Position numbers and translations under genes: made by a program. The notes under the pieces are model-generated. The model worked only from the letters and a program-made list of their open reading frames with translations, searched no databases and had not been told where the DNA came from. Below are positions 22,731 through 35,833 of a stretch of DNA of 64,000 bases, piece after piece. The stretch is from Arctopsyche grandis (Eukaryota; Arthropoda; Insecta; Trichoptera; Hydropsychidae): positions 11,450,001 through 11,514,000 of the forward strand of contig NC_135365.1 in assembly GCF_051622035.1 (NCBI RefSeq), in the 5' to 3' direction. Every line of letters begins with the position of its first letter. The first letter of the stretch is position 1.

Positions 22731-23951
22731 CAGTGGCGTACCGTAACTTTTAATATGGACAAAAATATTTTTAATTTTTGAATTATATTAATCTGTCTTG
22801 TAGTGATGAGTATTATTTTTCCTTTTTGTGCTAACACAAATATCTTAAGTAGCCTACCTTTCTTAAAAAAAATCTTGTAAGTCCTCAAAACTTAATCTTA
22901 TGAATGATGTGCCAAACAATCGATCGAGAATAACATTCCAAAGCCTCGTTATTTGTTTCCAAGCGCTCTGCACTGAATTTTTCCGAGGGGATAGTTTAGC
23001 GAGCCGAGTCCCTTGTCATAATTTTACACAAAAAGTCATGTGTAAATATTTGCTATATTAATTTAAAACTTATTTTTATTTTTATTTATTCAATTAATCA
23101 TGTACACTCGTCTAACAGATTGCTTCCAAAGCGGTGAGTGTACTATACAGATCAAGAAAAAATACAAATTACATATAATACATAACCATTATATGCTTTT
23201 TACATTTTTGCAGATGACATCTATGGTCAAGTATTGCAAAAATTTTTAATTATATAATACAATCAATAAGCATTTTATACAGTACGAATATCTTTGTACA
23301 TTAATCATCCACAAAGATATCTATGGAGAAAATTTGTATACAATCGGCAAATCATGAGACACTGAACAGCTCAAGGTTTGCGAGAGAAATTCGGGAGGGA
23401 ATGCCAATTTTTACAGGAACCGTTTCAATGGAAATCAGAAAAATTGGCAAACTCTAATAAGAAACGATCGACCTCGAGTCACAAACAAAGGTCTGGCCAA
23501 CAACGGGACTCTAGTGGGAATCGAACACGTGACTCTCTGCACGAAAGCATAAGATGCTAACCACTAGGCCACGCTGCTGGTTCAGAATGATGTTTGATAG
23601 ACACAAATCGGAATATTATTAGTGAAAATTCTATAAATTCTTGAAGAGACAAGTTAATTAAAAAAATGTTTTGTCTTCCACGGAACACATATACATAACA
23701 ATTCGCCAGTACCGCGAAGGGAACAGAATTGAGACGGTGAGTCCGTGCAAGCGAATGACGCGGCGAACCATACCACTACCACTACTACCCCAGATAGGAT
23801 CGATTCTGGTTTCCGAACTTCGCTAGTCTGAGTGAACAATATGGACAACAATTTGAATTAATTGTAATTGAATTGTTGATATTTTAAATTTTAGGTAAAA
23901 TATTTTAGGGGACTAGCCGAGTCCTTGTAGTCCAGTGACGGCACGCCTCTG
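22731..23951. mobile_element. hAT-like element with a nested SINE
   Basis: The left end CAGTGGCGTACCG and the complement of the right end (CAGAGGCGTGCCG) form an inverted repeat typical of hAT ends. The flanks ACGTATAA and ATGTATTA agree at 6 of 8 positions, a plausible decayed 8-bp duplication. Phrases such as GCCGAGTCC occur inside both arms (23000 and 23910). A SINE sits inside at 23071-23580. No intact transposase remains. Confidence 0.55.
23071..23580 (-). mobile_element. tRNA-derived SINE, tail type A
   Basis: This is the clearest copy. On the minus strand the head reads GCGTGGCCTAGTGGTTAGCA (A box TGGCCTAGTGG), then TGTTCGATTCCC (B box), then the shared body with CGAGGTCGATCG, AACGGTTCC and ATAGATATC. 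The 3' end has ACACTCACCGCTTTGGAAGC...GACGAGTGTAC and a TAAATAAAAATA tail. It is about 510 bp and would be transcribed by RNA polymerase III from the head. Confidence 0.9.
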
Positions 23952-25705
23952 ATGTATTATACATATGTATGTACATAGTTACATACATTCAAAATTGCAT
24001 CAAACTGAGAAAATATTTGTATGTACATATGTACATACATATATTGAGTGCAACGAACTTGGATTCAAAGACAACACATCATAAGGAAAACGGCATAATT
24101 TTAATATCTGCAATTAAAAATTATTATTTTATACTAATTTGTCTTGTAAATAAAGTTTGTTGTTGTTCAAAATGCAGTGTTTCATAAACAACCATGCATG
24201 AAGTGTTGATCTAAATTCGAGTTGTACCAAGAATTCCGAATACAACGGTCGATAAATAATCGTACGACGTTTTGTTCTCGTTTTGTAACCATCGTCGAGC
24301 TCGAGCTGATGCATATATCAGTTTCCAGTGTTGCTGGAATATTCGAAAAATATGTTTAAAAGCGCTGAACTTCTCTATGTATGCATTGTATTATGTTGTA
24401 GAGCCGCTATAAATAAACGATGTTTCCATAGGACTAATTGAAAAGTTAACACATTGACGGCCGACAGTAAAGTTTCACGATTTTATTACCGCGGAAGGAC
24501 GGTCACCCCATCGACTTTTAAAAACGGAACGGATATAAAATTCCATGTTCAAAATAAATCAGCTCGCGTCGTTGCGCTTCGTTGGGGTTCATCGATTTAT
24601 TTATGAATAAATGCGTAGTCTCGAGTTAATTTTAACCTTTTAACTGCTCGTACGGCAGTCGCATATCCTTCGAAAAGTTAACGATCCGATAAGTTGAAAC
24701 TGGGACCGCGTGAAACAATGCAGCAGTGCAAATTCACAACGCTCTGCAAAGTGCATTCGTATTGAAATGTTATTAGACCGTGCACAATGCTTCTGTTATT
24801 ATTTGTATAGACTTCCATTTGTATTATTTATTCATATGGAAAATAATCTTTCAAGTTTGCTTGAAGTATAACAATACTTATTAACATTTATACAAATAAA
24901 AATAAAACACGTATATTAAACTACTATTATGCTAAAACATACATTTTTCTTGAGAAAAATGATAGGCTTGAATTACGATCAATTTATATGTATGTCAAGT
25001 ACGCTCATAGTAAATTACTATATAATCGAAGAATATACACAGATCAATGATTTAACTTTAGGTTTAGACTTTTGGATATTATTGGATGCACATAAGTGTA
25101 CATAAATGGAATTTATATGTACATAGATGTGAAATTTTGAAAGATTGTATGTATGTATATATTTGAAAAATGGCAAAAAGTTTTTAAAAATCAAAAGAAA
25201 AAGGTGAATAAAACAAAAGAAGAATTATGTATAAATATGCGAAAAACAAAACAAATAACAAAGTGTATGGGATTTTAATGAATGTATAACATAATATGTA
25301 TTCGATGGTAAAAGCAGATGATGATTCATTTTCATCTGCTTTTATAATTTTATTTAATTACATAACATTGGTGATGATTCATTTTTTTTTTTTTTGGTAT
25401 TAATAAAATAAGTTTCTCAATTTCAATTTTCAATTAAACTGGACGATGAATTTTAATTGGACAATAAAATTGAAATATGTACATATGTAAAATGCATAAA
25501 TTGTAAGAACGATATTGCTTTTTATGGCATTGTATGTGCTATTATAATTGATCTGCAATTATTCTTCTATTATATTGTCCCACACAATTGTCAACAACTT
25601 TAAATCCAATTAACAGCATTCTATAGGTATTATAAAATCAGTAGCGGATTTTACTTCCCTAGGAGCCGAGGCGTTAATAACTTCTGGGTCTCCCTATATA
25701 TGTAC
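23952..25705. other. Intergenic DNA
   Basis: No gene is recognised. A moderately CpG-rich patch (about 24440-24760) with GACGGCCGACAG and CCGCGGAAGGACGG stands out from the AT-rich surroundings but has no long open frame or clear exon signals; it could be regulatory or an unlisted repeat. Several TACATATGTA-type simple repeats occur. Confidence 0.4.
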
Positions 25706-26190
25706 ATACATCATCATCATTTACAGCCGCTCACCATCCACTGCTGGATGAAGGCCTCTCCAATATGCTTCCACTCTCCTCTGTTTTGTGCACCTCTCGT
25801 CCATCTCATACCACACATTTTCCTTATTTCGTCTACTCATCTTCCCAGTGGTCTTCTCTTTACCCTTTTGCATTCTCTTGGGTTCCATTCTAGTATTTAT
25901 TTTGTCCACCTTTTGTCCAATATTCTAGCCACGTGGCCCTCTAATTGCCATTACAATTTCTTCACTTTAAATAATAAATCCACTACTCTTGTCATACTTC
26001 TCAGTCACGTATTCCGTTTCCTATCTTTCCTCGTTATGCCAAGCATACAGCGTTCCATACTTCTTTGAGTGCATTGGACTTTGTGTAGCATCTTGGCATT
26101 CAATGGCCAAGTTTCAAATTCATACGTCATCATTGGCAAAATATATTGATCGAAGATCTTTTTCTTCAGGCATTGTCTTATTCATACTAT
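25706..26190 (-). mobile_element. RTE-type LINE 3' end
   Basis: Reading the minus strand, this is the same 3' end as at 51521-52080, with the (ATG)n tail at about 25706-25720. The translated phrases are broken by frameshifts, so it is an old, dead copy. The part beyond about 26190 is not recognisable as LINE. Confidence 0.75.
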
Positions 26191-27902
26191 ATATCGTGCA
26201 TAAAATATGATAAAGCGTCTCTTTGTCAGAAACGTTAGTAAACCTTAAAATAAGCAATTTGTTTCAACAAATCTGTTCGGTGAAGACCACGAGAAGATGA
26301 AAGCTACTCACTATCGTTCGCAGATCAAAAGTTTTATGTCGGCTACCAAAAGCCATGCTTAATGCATTTCCGGAAATGCGTACGTGCGTGCGCGCATTAA
26401 CACCCCCATTGACTTTTACTGTCGTTTGTGATATTTTGAGAAAACGATAAAAGTAAAACGTTATTTGCACACCAAGCTTAAGGCGAGGATACTGGAATTC
26501 CTGCTATAAATAAGTTCTGACCAATAAGTGTAAATATGAAGTATTTCAGAAATGTAATACTTTTTGTAAAATAACGAGTTTTTGATCAAACGAACGCTTT
26601 TTTCTTCAGAAAGTGAGTCATCTTTCATGATGTCATATTGGATTGGTATAGAAAAACGAATCCATCAGAAATTTAGTTTTAAAAAATATTGAAACCCCTG
26701 TCCAATTGGAGGGGGGTGGGGGCTCTAGGCTCCACCTGTGCCACCGTCTAATATATGCACGAGAGATTTTAAAAATAAGCATTATTTATAGGGAAGACTT
26801 CTAGCTATAAATTTGAATTAGCCACGTGCTAAATTGTGTCAAGAATCAATGAGCATCACTCGAAGCACGTCGATAATTGAGTGATCCGAATACTGACCAG
26901 GCATTTCTTGGCATTATATTTCGAACGAACCGAAAATAAACGTGATGCGTTCTATCACAATGAACAATAAATATGAATGACTGATTGAAGAAATTGGTGA
27001 ACGATATTTTTAAATTACACATACGCAGATGCAACAACAAGGTGTTGAAGTAATGGAAACTCACTTTGCTGATCATTCGAAGCACGCCCAACTCAAAATT
27101 AGCACACTTCAACTAATATTATGATAATTCCGTGTAATTGTATGCTCCTAATTTTGGCATGTACTCATAGCATGAAAAATCAATAAAATATGCATACTTG
27201 GAAACCGCAGTCTAGTCCAAGTTTCGTTTCATCAAATCGTCCTCATGGCACAGATCGGTACACTCTGATTCTATCCTCAAATCGGAAGACTAGTGCAGAA
27301 AACCGACTGGATATGATGACGACGACTCAACGTGTCTGTAGTATTCTGCGTGATTGCAGTTGTTGCACGCAGCTGGGTACATATTATAAATTTAACAATA
27401 ATTGCTTCATTAATACACTGTATGTACATATATTGAAGACAAGCATTCCATCTTTTCCTGTCCCATCTCAAAATTACATCAAATTTAACAATAAATTAGT
27501 CGTATACTTTATAAAATGTCTTGAATTGGGATGATTTTCAGGAGTAAATTTCATACCAATGAGATAATACATTCATCTTTATTTGTACCATGTCCCATTT
27601 CATTTCATTTGAGTTGACGATATACATATATACTATGTACATTTTTTGTTATAAGCCACTTGCATTTGTGAACTATTTGCTAGAGCATCTTAGTTGACCG
27701 GTAGAAATCATGCATTTTTTTCTTCCTATTGCCAAACCAATAGATGTGACAAATATGATTTTAGAAAAAAAAACAGGGATAGATATTATGTAGATGCACA
27801 TTACTTAAAACCCCAAGGTTGAAATTTCTCATGGAAACAATACTTTATCTTTTGATTTTTTATTTTATTTTTGAAAAGTATCCATCGACCACTGGTAATA
27901 AC
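26191..27902. other. Intergenic DNA
   Basis: No gene is recognised. The sequence CTCTAGGCTCCACC near 26720 and a CpG-rich patch near 26370-26400 (TGCGTACGTGCGTGCGCGC) are the only departures from AT-rich composition. Short open frames on either strand look random. Confidence 0.35.
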
Positions 27903-28055
27903 TAGTGACGGATCGGAAGCGTGCCGTTCATTGTTAATTTTTTGCGGTGCTTTGTTAAAGGTTCCCTGAACCTTTTTTTTTTTGCACTCTAGCTTTGTAA
28001 ATAGACACAAAATGCCCTGATTCCTGGAAAAAGCACGCTCCCTATCCGCCCTTTA
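27903..28055. mobile_element. hAT-type MITE, 153 bp (copy 2)
   Basis: This is the second member of the family at 3535-3685. The flanking 8-bp direct repeat GTAATAAC (27895-27902 and 28056-28063) is perfect. The ends are TAGTGACGGATCGGAAGCG and the complement of TAAAGGGCGGATAGGGAGCG. Shared interior phrases with copy 1 include GCTTTGTTAAAGGTTC, CTAGCTTTGTAAATAGA and GATTCCTGGAAAAAGCACGC. Confidence 0.85.
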
Positions 28056-29200
28056 GTAATAACTATACATAGAATACCCATTAGGACATTACCAAATAAC
28101 AAATAACAAGCAAAAAAACTTATAAAAAATGTTCTACGAAGTTACCAATAGAAAAAGAATTTTGCCCTGATGATTATCCATAGTCTAGTTACAACAAGAC
28201 TTCGGCGTTGGTCTGGTGCTCTTTAAATAACAACCACTCCACTAGTTAACAAAGTAAGAGTGCAAAAAAGCATCGTTGACAACTATTCTTTTCTTCTTCA
28301 TGTTATGTCGTAGATCTTTTTTACTTTATCCATGTACGTGATAACAATAAATGAGGCTTTGTGATCATGCGAAAATTCAAACTCGAGATTTTGACTGATT
28401 CGAACTCAGAATCGATCACTGATCACGTTTTCATGGTCTAGAAAAAATGTGTATGTGTCTGTGTATTTTGGGAACTTTTTGAACACCGTCATTCATATCG
28501 AACTGAAACTTAGTATCGGTTACTGAAATTTTTATCGATACGACTTATATTTTAAGGTGTATGTAGGTATCCTCTTGTTAAGTTTTTGAATTCAATTATC
28601 TCCCAAACCGCTAACCGAATCAAAATATTTTACCTCAACCGGAAGTAGTGCTTTTACTTTAGAGGGTCGAGGTTTTTTATATTTTTCTCGGAAACCTTAC
28701 TGCATATTGAACTGAAATTTCATATCTAGAAGTTTAAGCTTAATATCAAGTTATATATCAACCGGAAGTGGCAGTTTATTTGCTTTAATAGTCTTCTTCT
28801 TCAAGTGTCATGTCCTCCAAGAATATTAACAACTAGAATTTCCATCCGTATTTCCATCCAAATCTTGAAAAAACATACGAAGAATAACTATTATGTTACT
28901 AACTAACTAAAGAAAATACGAAGAATAACTATTATAGATATATTTTTTTCCAAAATTATCTATTAGAAATCGATGTATTATTTTATTTCCAAAATTATGT
29001 ATGTATTCAGTCTGTCTGGCGCTTGTCGATCGTTTGCACCAAACCCATTAGAAATACAAAACAAATCAAAAAGAAAGTTGTGTGCTCATACATATTGTAC
29101 AATTACGCACGACATTCATATGGAATAAAACAAGGACAACTCCCAATTCCAACGATTTAAGTATTTCCTCAAATTGACGGTTTTTCACAAAAATCCCGGA
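28056..29200. other. Intergenic DNA upstream of the TG-2 distal first exon
   Basis: No gene is seen. The part 28480-28790 (phrases ATTTCATATC.A.AAGTTTAAGCTTAATA and CAACCGGAAGTGG) recurs in part near 62555-62580, so it is a dispersed repeat. From about 29205 the composition becomes GC-richer, as expected for a promoter/5' UTR. Confidence 0.4.
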
Positions 29201-29502
29201 TAGGAAGTCCCCTCGTATCCGAGGTGCGTCATCGACGTGACCCACAACTGCTCACTCGTGACCCACACCACGGATCCCGATGGTGCTTGTATGGTTTTGA
29301 AAACGACAATCAACCAGTGGGTGGTGATGGATGGAGCAGTGGGGGAAAACACAACGCTACAAGACGTTGTGTTTTTGGGTTCGAGACGACAGTAGTGAAA
29401 GTGTTACCGGCTGGGTCGTACAGCATCTCGAACCGGTTATGCGAACATGTGTTTTGTTGTTTGACCGTGATCTAATATTGTTGTTATTGTTGACTTTATA
29501 CC

Positions 29503-29629
29503 ATGGGTAACAAGTTCAGCTGTTTTGGCAAGCAGAACTGCTCCTGTGGGTTCTTCAGGAGGGTCTGGAAACCTGAGCAGGATGCATCTCAAGGAGCTCT
29601 GCCCAAACCTCCCAACTGCACAGACACAG
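29503..29629 (+). CDS. Distal alternative first exon of TG-2 with a lipid-anchor N-terminus
   Basis: The ATG is in a good context (ACCATGG). The 127-nt coding part encodes 42 residues beginning MGNKFSCFGKQNCSC, then basic RR and a Pro-rich end, and stops in phase 1 at a GTACAT donor. Gly2 followed by small/polar residues and a cluster of Cys is the pattern for N-myristoylation plus palmitoylation, known in grasshopper annulin and in one Drosophila Tg isoform. The phase fits TG-2 exon 2 at 39970: the joined codon is GAT (Asp). The 5' flank 29205-29500 is GC-richer than the rest. The next downstream transglutaminase is TG-2, 10.3 kb away, so splicing there is inferred. This form would be 761 aa. 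Confidence 0.8.
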
Positions 29630-29924
29630 GTACATACATAAATGTAGCATTTGTTTGTTGATAACCTTTACACGTGCCTTTTATCGCGTTTTCACTGTTT
29701 TCAGTGTCTGAATAAGTGCATTTAAAATAATATGAAAGTCAAAACTTATTGATGAGATCATCAGTGCATCATTGAAAAGATTATGCGTTTTATTTATTAG
29801 TGTTATAATATAGTGGTTTTTAATGTCTTAGAAAAGGCTATTCTTAATTTACTCTCTCTTAGAAAGGTCTCAAATTTTAACCCTTTGTATCAAATGGGAA
29901 CTGAACCAATTAAATGGGTGCCCA

Positions 29925-30090
29925 AATATATTTCTGCTAAAAAGATCCAACCCACATGAGTTATATTTTGTTCGAAGTAACAGAAAAGTTAAAGACTTTT
30001 GTCTATTAGATTTTGTTTTTTATATTATAAAAAATGCTTTCAAAATATTATTCAAATGAGTTGGATCTTTTAGCAGAATTAAGTCCTTTA
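29925..30090. repeat. Inverted repeat, probable small MITE
   Basis: TTTCTGCTAAAAAGATCCAAC at the left has its near-complement GTTGGATCTTTTAGCAGAA at the right, about 110 bp apart. It lies in the presumed long first intron of the distal TG-2 transcript. No target duplication could be fixed. Confidence 0.5.
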
Positions 30091-31249
30091 GAAATTTATT
30101 CTAAGCTTCCGATTAACTAATATGAGTATATGAGAAGAGGTTTTGTTTGCACTGTGCTATGTAAATATGAAATATGTGTTTCTATATCTATGTGAATCTC
30201 TTTCTAATCGTTAAATGAATGTGGATACTTATTGTCTGTTTGTACAAGGCTTTAAATATTAATTATACGTTTAAAGTTCCGTCATTTTCGTACCATCTGG
30301 CAATATGATATCTAAATAGCTGTAATATTGTCGGAAAATATGACAAAAGTATACATGATACTATTTACCTGTCTGTCAAACAGTTGTTAAAATATTATGC
30401 TCTTACGTTTGAAATCATTAGGCATTGTCGTATTGAATTTCTTGTCTATTTTTTCATCAGTCATTTCCAATTATAACTGAATGAATGAATCTTGCTTTCG
30501 GTTATTTTTATCGATTTTTAATCCACGACTGATTTGTTTATCAGCGATTCAATTTGCATACGGATATGTCATTTTTGAATAAATCTTAAAATATATTTGT
30601 AATGATCATTCTGTATAATTCACTCGGTAGATTTCAAGTCTCGGTTGGAAATGGTAATGAATTGGTAATGGATAAAAGTAGGTAAGATAAAAATGTCAAT
30701 GGCACACACTTTTGCAATACTGACTCACGTTCCAATATAGAATCGTCGAATAAGATTATATTGAAAAGAACGTTCATTATATTGCAAATAAGTGAAAATA
30801 TAAAATACATATACATATGTATATATATATTGGTTTACTTACACTTAAATTGATACGACTCTTTTAATTACAACATTAAATAATGAAGTTATGATAAGCC
30901 CACGTACTGATTCTAGAAGACCGTGACTGTTGTCGATAGACCTTGGTGACATTTATACGATATTCATGATCAATTTGAACACATTTCGAATGCTAATCTC
31001 TCAACACCTATATTTATTTACAAAAATCATTGCAACTTCCTATACAAAAATACCCATTCGATTTTCAAGAAAAAAAATCATCTGTGGCGCACTGCATTTT
31101 TAAAATAAATTAAAAAATCATAAAATGCTCGTTTTAAGAAAAGAAACGTTAAAGGTCCGTTTATCTACGTATATTATCCAGCACTGCATGTCAACAACTC
31201 AGCACAACACAGCACAGAACTGCACGGAAAAGACTAGTTCCGTTCATAC

Positions 31250-31601
31250 TGTAACGTGGGAACATTATGGGGATTAGTTGCCGCCTAAAGTGCATTCTGG
31301 GGCTAACAATGGAGACCCCCAAGCCTAGAATTGGCCTAGCGGAACTGTAAGTGGTCGGTAGAATTCCTAGAACCCTGAGAGCGTGAGACTCACGTAAAAC
31401 TGTTCGTGCCTAGTCAATGGAGAAACATACGGATCGGGGAAGCTGTAGTGAGCGATTTTCCCTTTATAAGGAGAGACTTAGGCCATATCAGATCATTCTG
31501 GAACGAGCGCTAGCTGCGCGTGGACCTCCTGAATCATCTAATAAATGCTGTGAAGCGACTTTGGTCTTTCATTTGGATACCCAACCCACCCCTACGCAAC
31601 A
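31250..31601 (+). mobile_element. Solo LTR
   Basis: The 352-bp sequence begins TGTAACGTGGG and ends ACGCAACA. It is flanked by the 4-bp direct repeat ATAC (31246-31249 and 31602-31605). It contains a TATA-type TTTATAAGG (about 31463) and an AATAAATG polyadenylation-type signal. The distal half is related to 48190-48319. It lies in the long TG-2 intron. Confidence 0.75.
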
Positions 31602-32604
31602 ATACTATACAGCACCGCTCGTTTTCGCACGTTCATGCTTGTTTTGGACTAGTGCAAGGCAAAATTGGCTTACATATACCTGCACATGGCAATACTTACA
31701 CTAGTACGGGTGCGCTCGCCACTATGACGTCACTCCATGCGTGAATATTTCCATAGTGGCCAAAAAAAAACTGGTTCTATCTAATGGGTTTTGGTGACAT
31801 GTACTGCTGTATGATATGAACAGATCGATTGTTCGGATACGTCATATACACAACATGGAAAATATGAATGTGTATATACATATATAAATGTTTAATATTT
31901 TTCATACTGTTGTTTACGTGCAGTTGCTGGCTTGAGGTATGCTAGTATAAACGGTAAACAGACTATGGGCGAAGAATACACTGAGTGGTACGTGGCACGT
32001 GTTTTTTTTTAATATTTTTAAACGTGCGAAAAAAACGTAGCACTCCTAGCTCATATACATTGGTACACAATCGAAAAAATCACTTCCTGGAGTGTTTTCG
32101 GTGATATTTTATCCTTGCTCGATAATGGTGAATCCCATATTTGAAGAAATGTAGGAGAAACTTATGGATATGCATACTCGTGTGACCTCCCAAACATATG
32201 CATTCTGCACGTGTAACTACACCCGAATTTGGTTTGGGGAACAAAAACTGTTAACGGTCACAGCGGGAAGCCAAGGACACGTGACGTACCATACCACTCA
32301 GCGTGTTTTCGCCCTATTTCTCACATGGCACACTCGCCCAGCCGTCCGCGTATAAAAGAGCATGTATATGTATGTATGAATATGTCTTTGTCAGTGGTCG
32401 GGGCTTGATCTCCATGCATTCTTATGTACTATTGGTATATTCTGGTAAATGAATATTTTTCAATTTTATTTCCACCCCCGCTACTCGCCCAGCCGTCCGT
32501 GTACAAATGAGCATTTTTATGTACAATGTATATGAAAAAATATTTCTTCATTGGTTTCCCCCTTTTATAAGGACAGAATAGAAAGTAAATATTATTTACA
32601 TTTT

Positions 32605-32705
32605 TTTTGATTTTATTTTATTTCATAGAAAATGAACACTCGCCTTTACAGATCGTTCCAAGGTGATGAGTGCACTTAAACATATATAATACATGTTCTT
32701 GTCTG
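32605..32705 (-). mobile_element. SINE 3' tail fragment, type A
   Basis: Only the 3' tail is present: the CACTCGCC..CCAAGGTGATGAGTG hairpin and an adjacent TTTATTTTATTTCA stretch, matching the ends of the SINEs at 11702 and 23071. The tRNA head is missing, as expected of a 5'-truncated insertion. Confidence 0.6.
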
Positions 32706-32813
32706 AATTTGCGACGCAATCTCCTGCATTCTTATGGACTTCGATTAGATATAATATTTATTTTAAACAATCTCCTTACAAAAATGCAAAAAAATAAACA
32801 TTGATTATCCTGT

Positions 32814-32819
<6 letters not shown>

Positions 32820-32908
<89 letters not shown>
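32820..32908. repeat. (TA)n microsatellite
   Basis: About 44 uninterrupted AT/TA units. It is a likely site of length variation and assembly error. Confidence 0.95.
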
Positions 32909-32910
<2 letters not shown>

Positions 32911-33717
32911 CTTTTTATATTATTGACTTTTTAAAATACTTTGCACGAAACATTCTGATTACGCTCTGTATTATTATATGAATTCGTGTTCAAATTCGGC
33001 CCCGTAAAGTGTGCGTGTTCTGCTTTTGCTATACACAAAAGGTTAGACCATTTTTTTTGCCATTTTGATTGTTGAACCCATTACTTGAACTTTTCGTCTG
33101 GATGCTGGAACGCCGATAAACCGGTTACCAATCAGATGCTTCGTAGTGACAATCTGCGTTTCCCAATTAGTCTAAAACAAAACGTGATCTAATCATTATG
33201 CAGATGAATTATGTATTATAAGTAGGTGTATGTAGTTCAGAGCTGTTCAACTAAGCGTTATAAGACTAAAATATATTTCTGTTTGGTTTGCGAAACTTGT
33301 CAGTTTTATCGATTCGTTAAAATTTCACGTCGACGTGTGATTCTTTGTATGGAAACTTTTAATTCAAATAAACTTGGATACTATATTATTAGCACTGTGT
33401 AAAACACATCTGATCTTTTAATACAAAGAAAAAATTAGATGGTGCGTTTGTGTGGGTAACACTGCCTCGCAATCACTTTACTTTGACCTTCGTTTCTTCT
33501 TTAGATATTTTAGTTGTATCTCCAGCGAAACACACACATATTTCAAGTCCAAAATCAACAGAGAAACACATGTGCAGACGCTGGAATTCAAAAGTTAAAC
33601 CGGATAAAATAACGCACTCACGAAACATACCATCCGCAATATCAACATTTTCATACTACGCAATAGAATTCAAAATAGACTTTTAAAACCAATACGCCCC
33701 AGTTAATGCAACAGATT

Positions 33718-34345
33718 CATCATCATCATCACCATTTACATACAGCTATTTACCATCCACTGTTGGACTAAGGCCTCTCAAAACACATTTCCATTCATCT
33801 CTGTTTTGCGCAACTCTCATCCATCTTACCCCACACATTTTTCTAATTTCATCCACCTATCTCCCATGTGGCCTTCTTTTCACCCTTCTACATTCTCTCA
33901 GGTATAATTTTAGCAATGTTTTTGTCCAGCTTTCGTCCATTATTTTAGCTCATTGACATATCTATCTCCAGAGCCGCCGAGAGGAATTCCTGGGCCTACG
34001 ACAAACTAAAAAATAGATCTTATCGATATATTTTTGATCTATCAGAACTATTAGAAAAATACCTACATGTTGGTTGTTATTTTTAAAAATAATTTAATAA
34101 GAAATAATGATATCACAGGTACGATTTCACATAGACACAAAGGATGCGTGGATCATTAAATATAGAATAATATAAAATATAAATATCGCTCAGTCGAACT
34201 GGGCCCCTCGAGTAGTCCGGGTCCTGGAACTTTACCCCCCCGCCCTCTTGCCAGCACTGTCTATCTCTTCACTCTTTTCACTCTATCATATACCCTTGTC
34301 ATTTTTTTCACCCGGTTATTTCGTTTCCCATCTCTCATCGTATAT
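33718..34345 (-). mobile_element. RTE-type LINE 3' end, split by a hAT-type insertion
   Basis: 33718-33960 and 34268-34345 are consecutive parts of the RTE 3' region on the minus strand (compare 51521-51850), with the (ATG)n tail at 33718. The 291-bp insertion between them carries its own 8-bp target duplication. Many substitutions show the LINE is old. Confidence 0.72.
33969..34259. mobile_element. hAT-type MITE inserted in the RTE remnant
   Basis: The flanking 8-bp repeat TCTATCTC is perfect (33961-33968 and 34260-34267). The ends start CAGAGCCGCC and, in complement, CAGTGCTGGC, with CAG ends as in many hAT elements. The phrase CCTGGGCC occurs near the left end and GGGCCCCTCG near the right. 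Confidence 0.75.
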
Positions 34346-34357
34346 AAGTATGAAAGG

Positions 34358-34480
34358 CTGCATGCTTGGAAAACTGTGGATGTGATGGATGAGAGTTGCT
34401 CAAACAGAGACGAATGGAAGCGTGTTGGAGAGACCTTCATCCAGCAGTGGATGGCGAATGGCTGGGAATGGTGATGATCT
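34358..34480 (+). mobile_element. RTE-type LINE 3' terminal fragment
   Basis: A plus-strand fragment of the same LINE family (GTTGGAGAGACCTTCATCC, then AGCAGTGGATGGCGAATGG and a GGTGATGAT tail), close beside the minus-strand copy. The pair is therefore inverted, about 15 bp apart. Confidence 0.7.
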
Positions 34481-35833
34481 GTTGCACACGAATAAACTTT
34501 GACAGCCCTTAGCCCTGTTTGCTCTGGTGATTATAATCAATGTCTGAACAATGCTATATCTTCCATATCAACAAGATCATATTATTTTGATTATATGCAT
34601 TGGGTCTCATGAATTGCAGTCTTCAATTATTATCACTAAATTAAATTCGCCTCATATGTATGTATGTATGTTTGCACCGAACTCCACATATGAAGTAAAC
34701 AGACATATGTAATTACGTACCAATTTTCAACAACTAAAGTAGTTTATAGATAGCTCATATTAACAATGTCATATAAAATTAAATATAATTTGTCAAGGAC
34801 AAAATCCAAAACAAAAATATACGTAATATTTGTACTTAATTATGTAGTCTGTATTAGACTGTATTAGAACTTGAGTTTTCATAGTGTCCAAGATAGAACA
34901 TTTTTCGAAGGTGACACGTCGGCTGTGACTAAAGATCCGAGTTTTGTATAAAGATAAGACATATTTCAAACGCATTGCTGCATTGGAATTTGCATTGATT
35001 GAATATACAATGTACAGTAGATGCAATTGTGGAATACGAGTGTGTGATGACGATGATGGTCAACGCGTTTCTCAATCATCAAATTCCTCAGTGCGAGACG
35101 TTTTTCGTATCAATTTGATATACATATGTACATATTATAAGAACAAAAGTCGTCATATTTGCGGTTCGATCGCCGGATATGCGTGTTTAACGTTGCAACT
35201 CGTCTAATTGATCGTGCAAAACGATACCTTGATTCGCAATGTTTTTGAATAAAAATAAATGATACGAGCATTTATCGAACGTGTGTGCGCGTAATTGTTT
35301 GCGACTTCTGAAAATGAATTCCATGCTTGCTATGATGAGTCACGTACTGTGCCACTGAAATGTGTATTTGTGTTTGTATGTAAATTTATAATAGATAAAC
35401 AGAGAACTTTTTTTATCGGTAATCATATGGATGAAATTTTTTTTTCGATTGAAAAAATCAAAACAATAGTATGATTAATTGTGTTTTCTAGACAAGTAGT
35501 AAATTGTAATAAATATTTATGAAATATTTAATGATTTGCGATGGAGGCGTTGTGGTACATTGAATTTCAATTAAGTTGTATCGTAAACTGTTTATTACAA
35601 GGATTTATTAGTGATAATACTTTTTTAGCACCAATAGTGGTTGTTTTTTTGGCAAAATTAAAATTCAAATATGGTTATGAACATCCAGTGAATCCAAAAA
35701 AATGTGATTAAAAATGATACTTTTCTATACAAATTTATATGCGTGGTTTTTTTTTTAAATATCAGGCTTTTATTATTCACAGAAAGAAATGTGTTATAAT
35801 GCACTAAATACTTCAAACTTTATGGATTTTTTT

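Noticed and set aside
27190-27534. 114-codon open frame as a gene
   Set aside because: No splice signals, domain or codon bias; composition changes midway to random AT-rich sequence.
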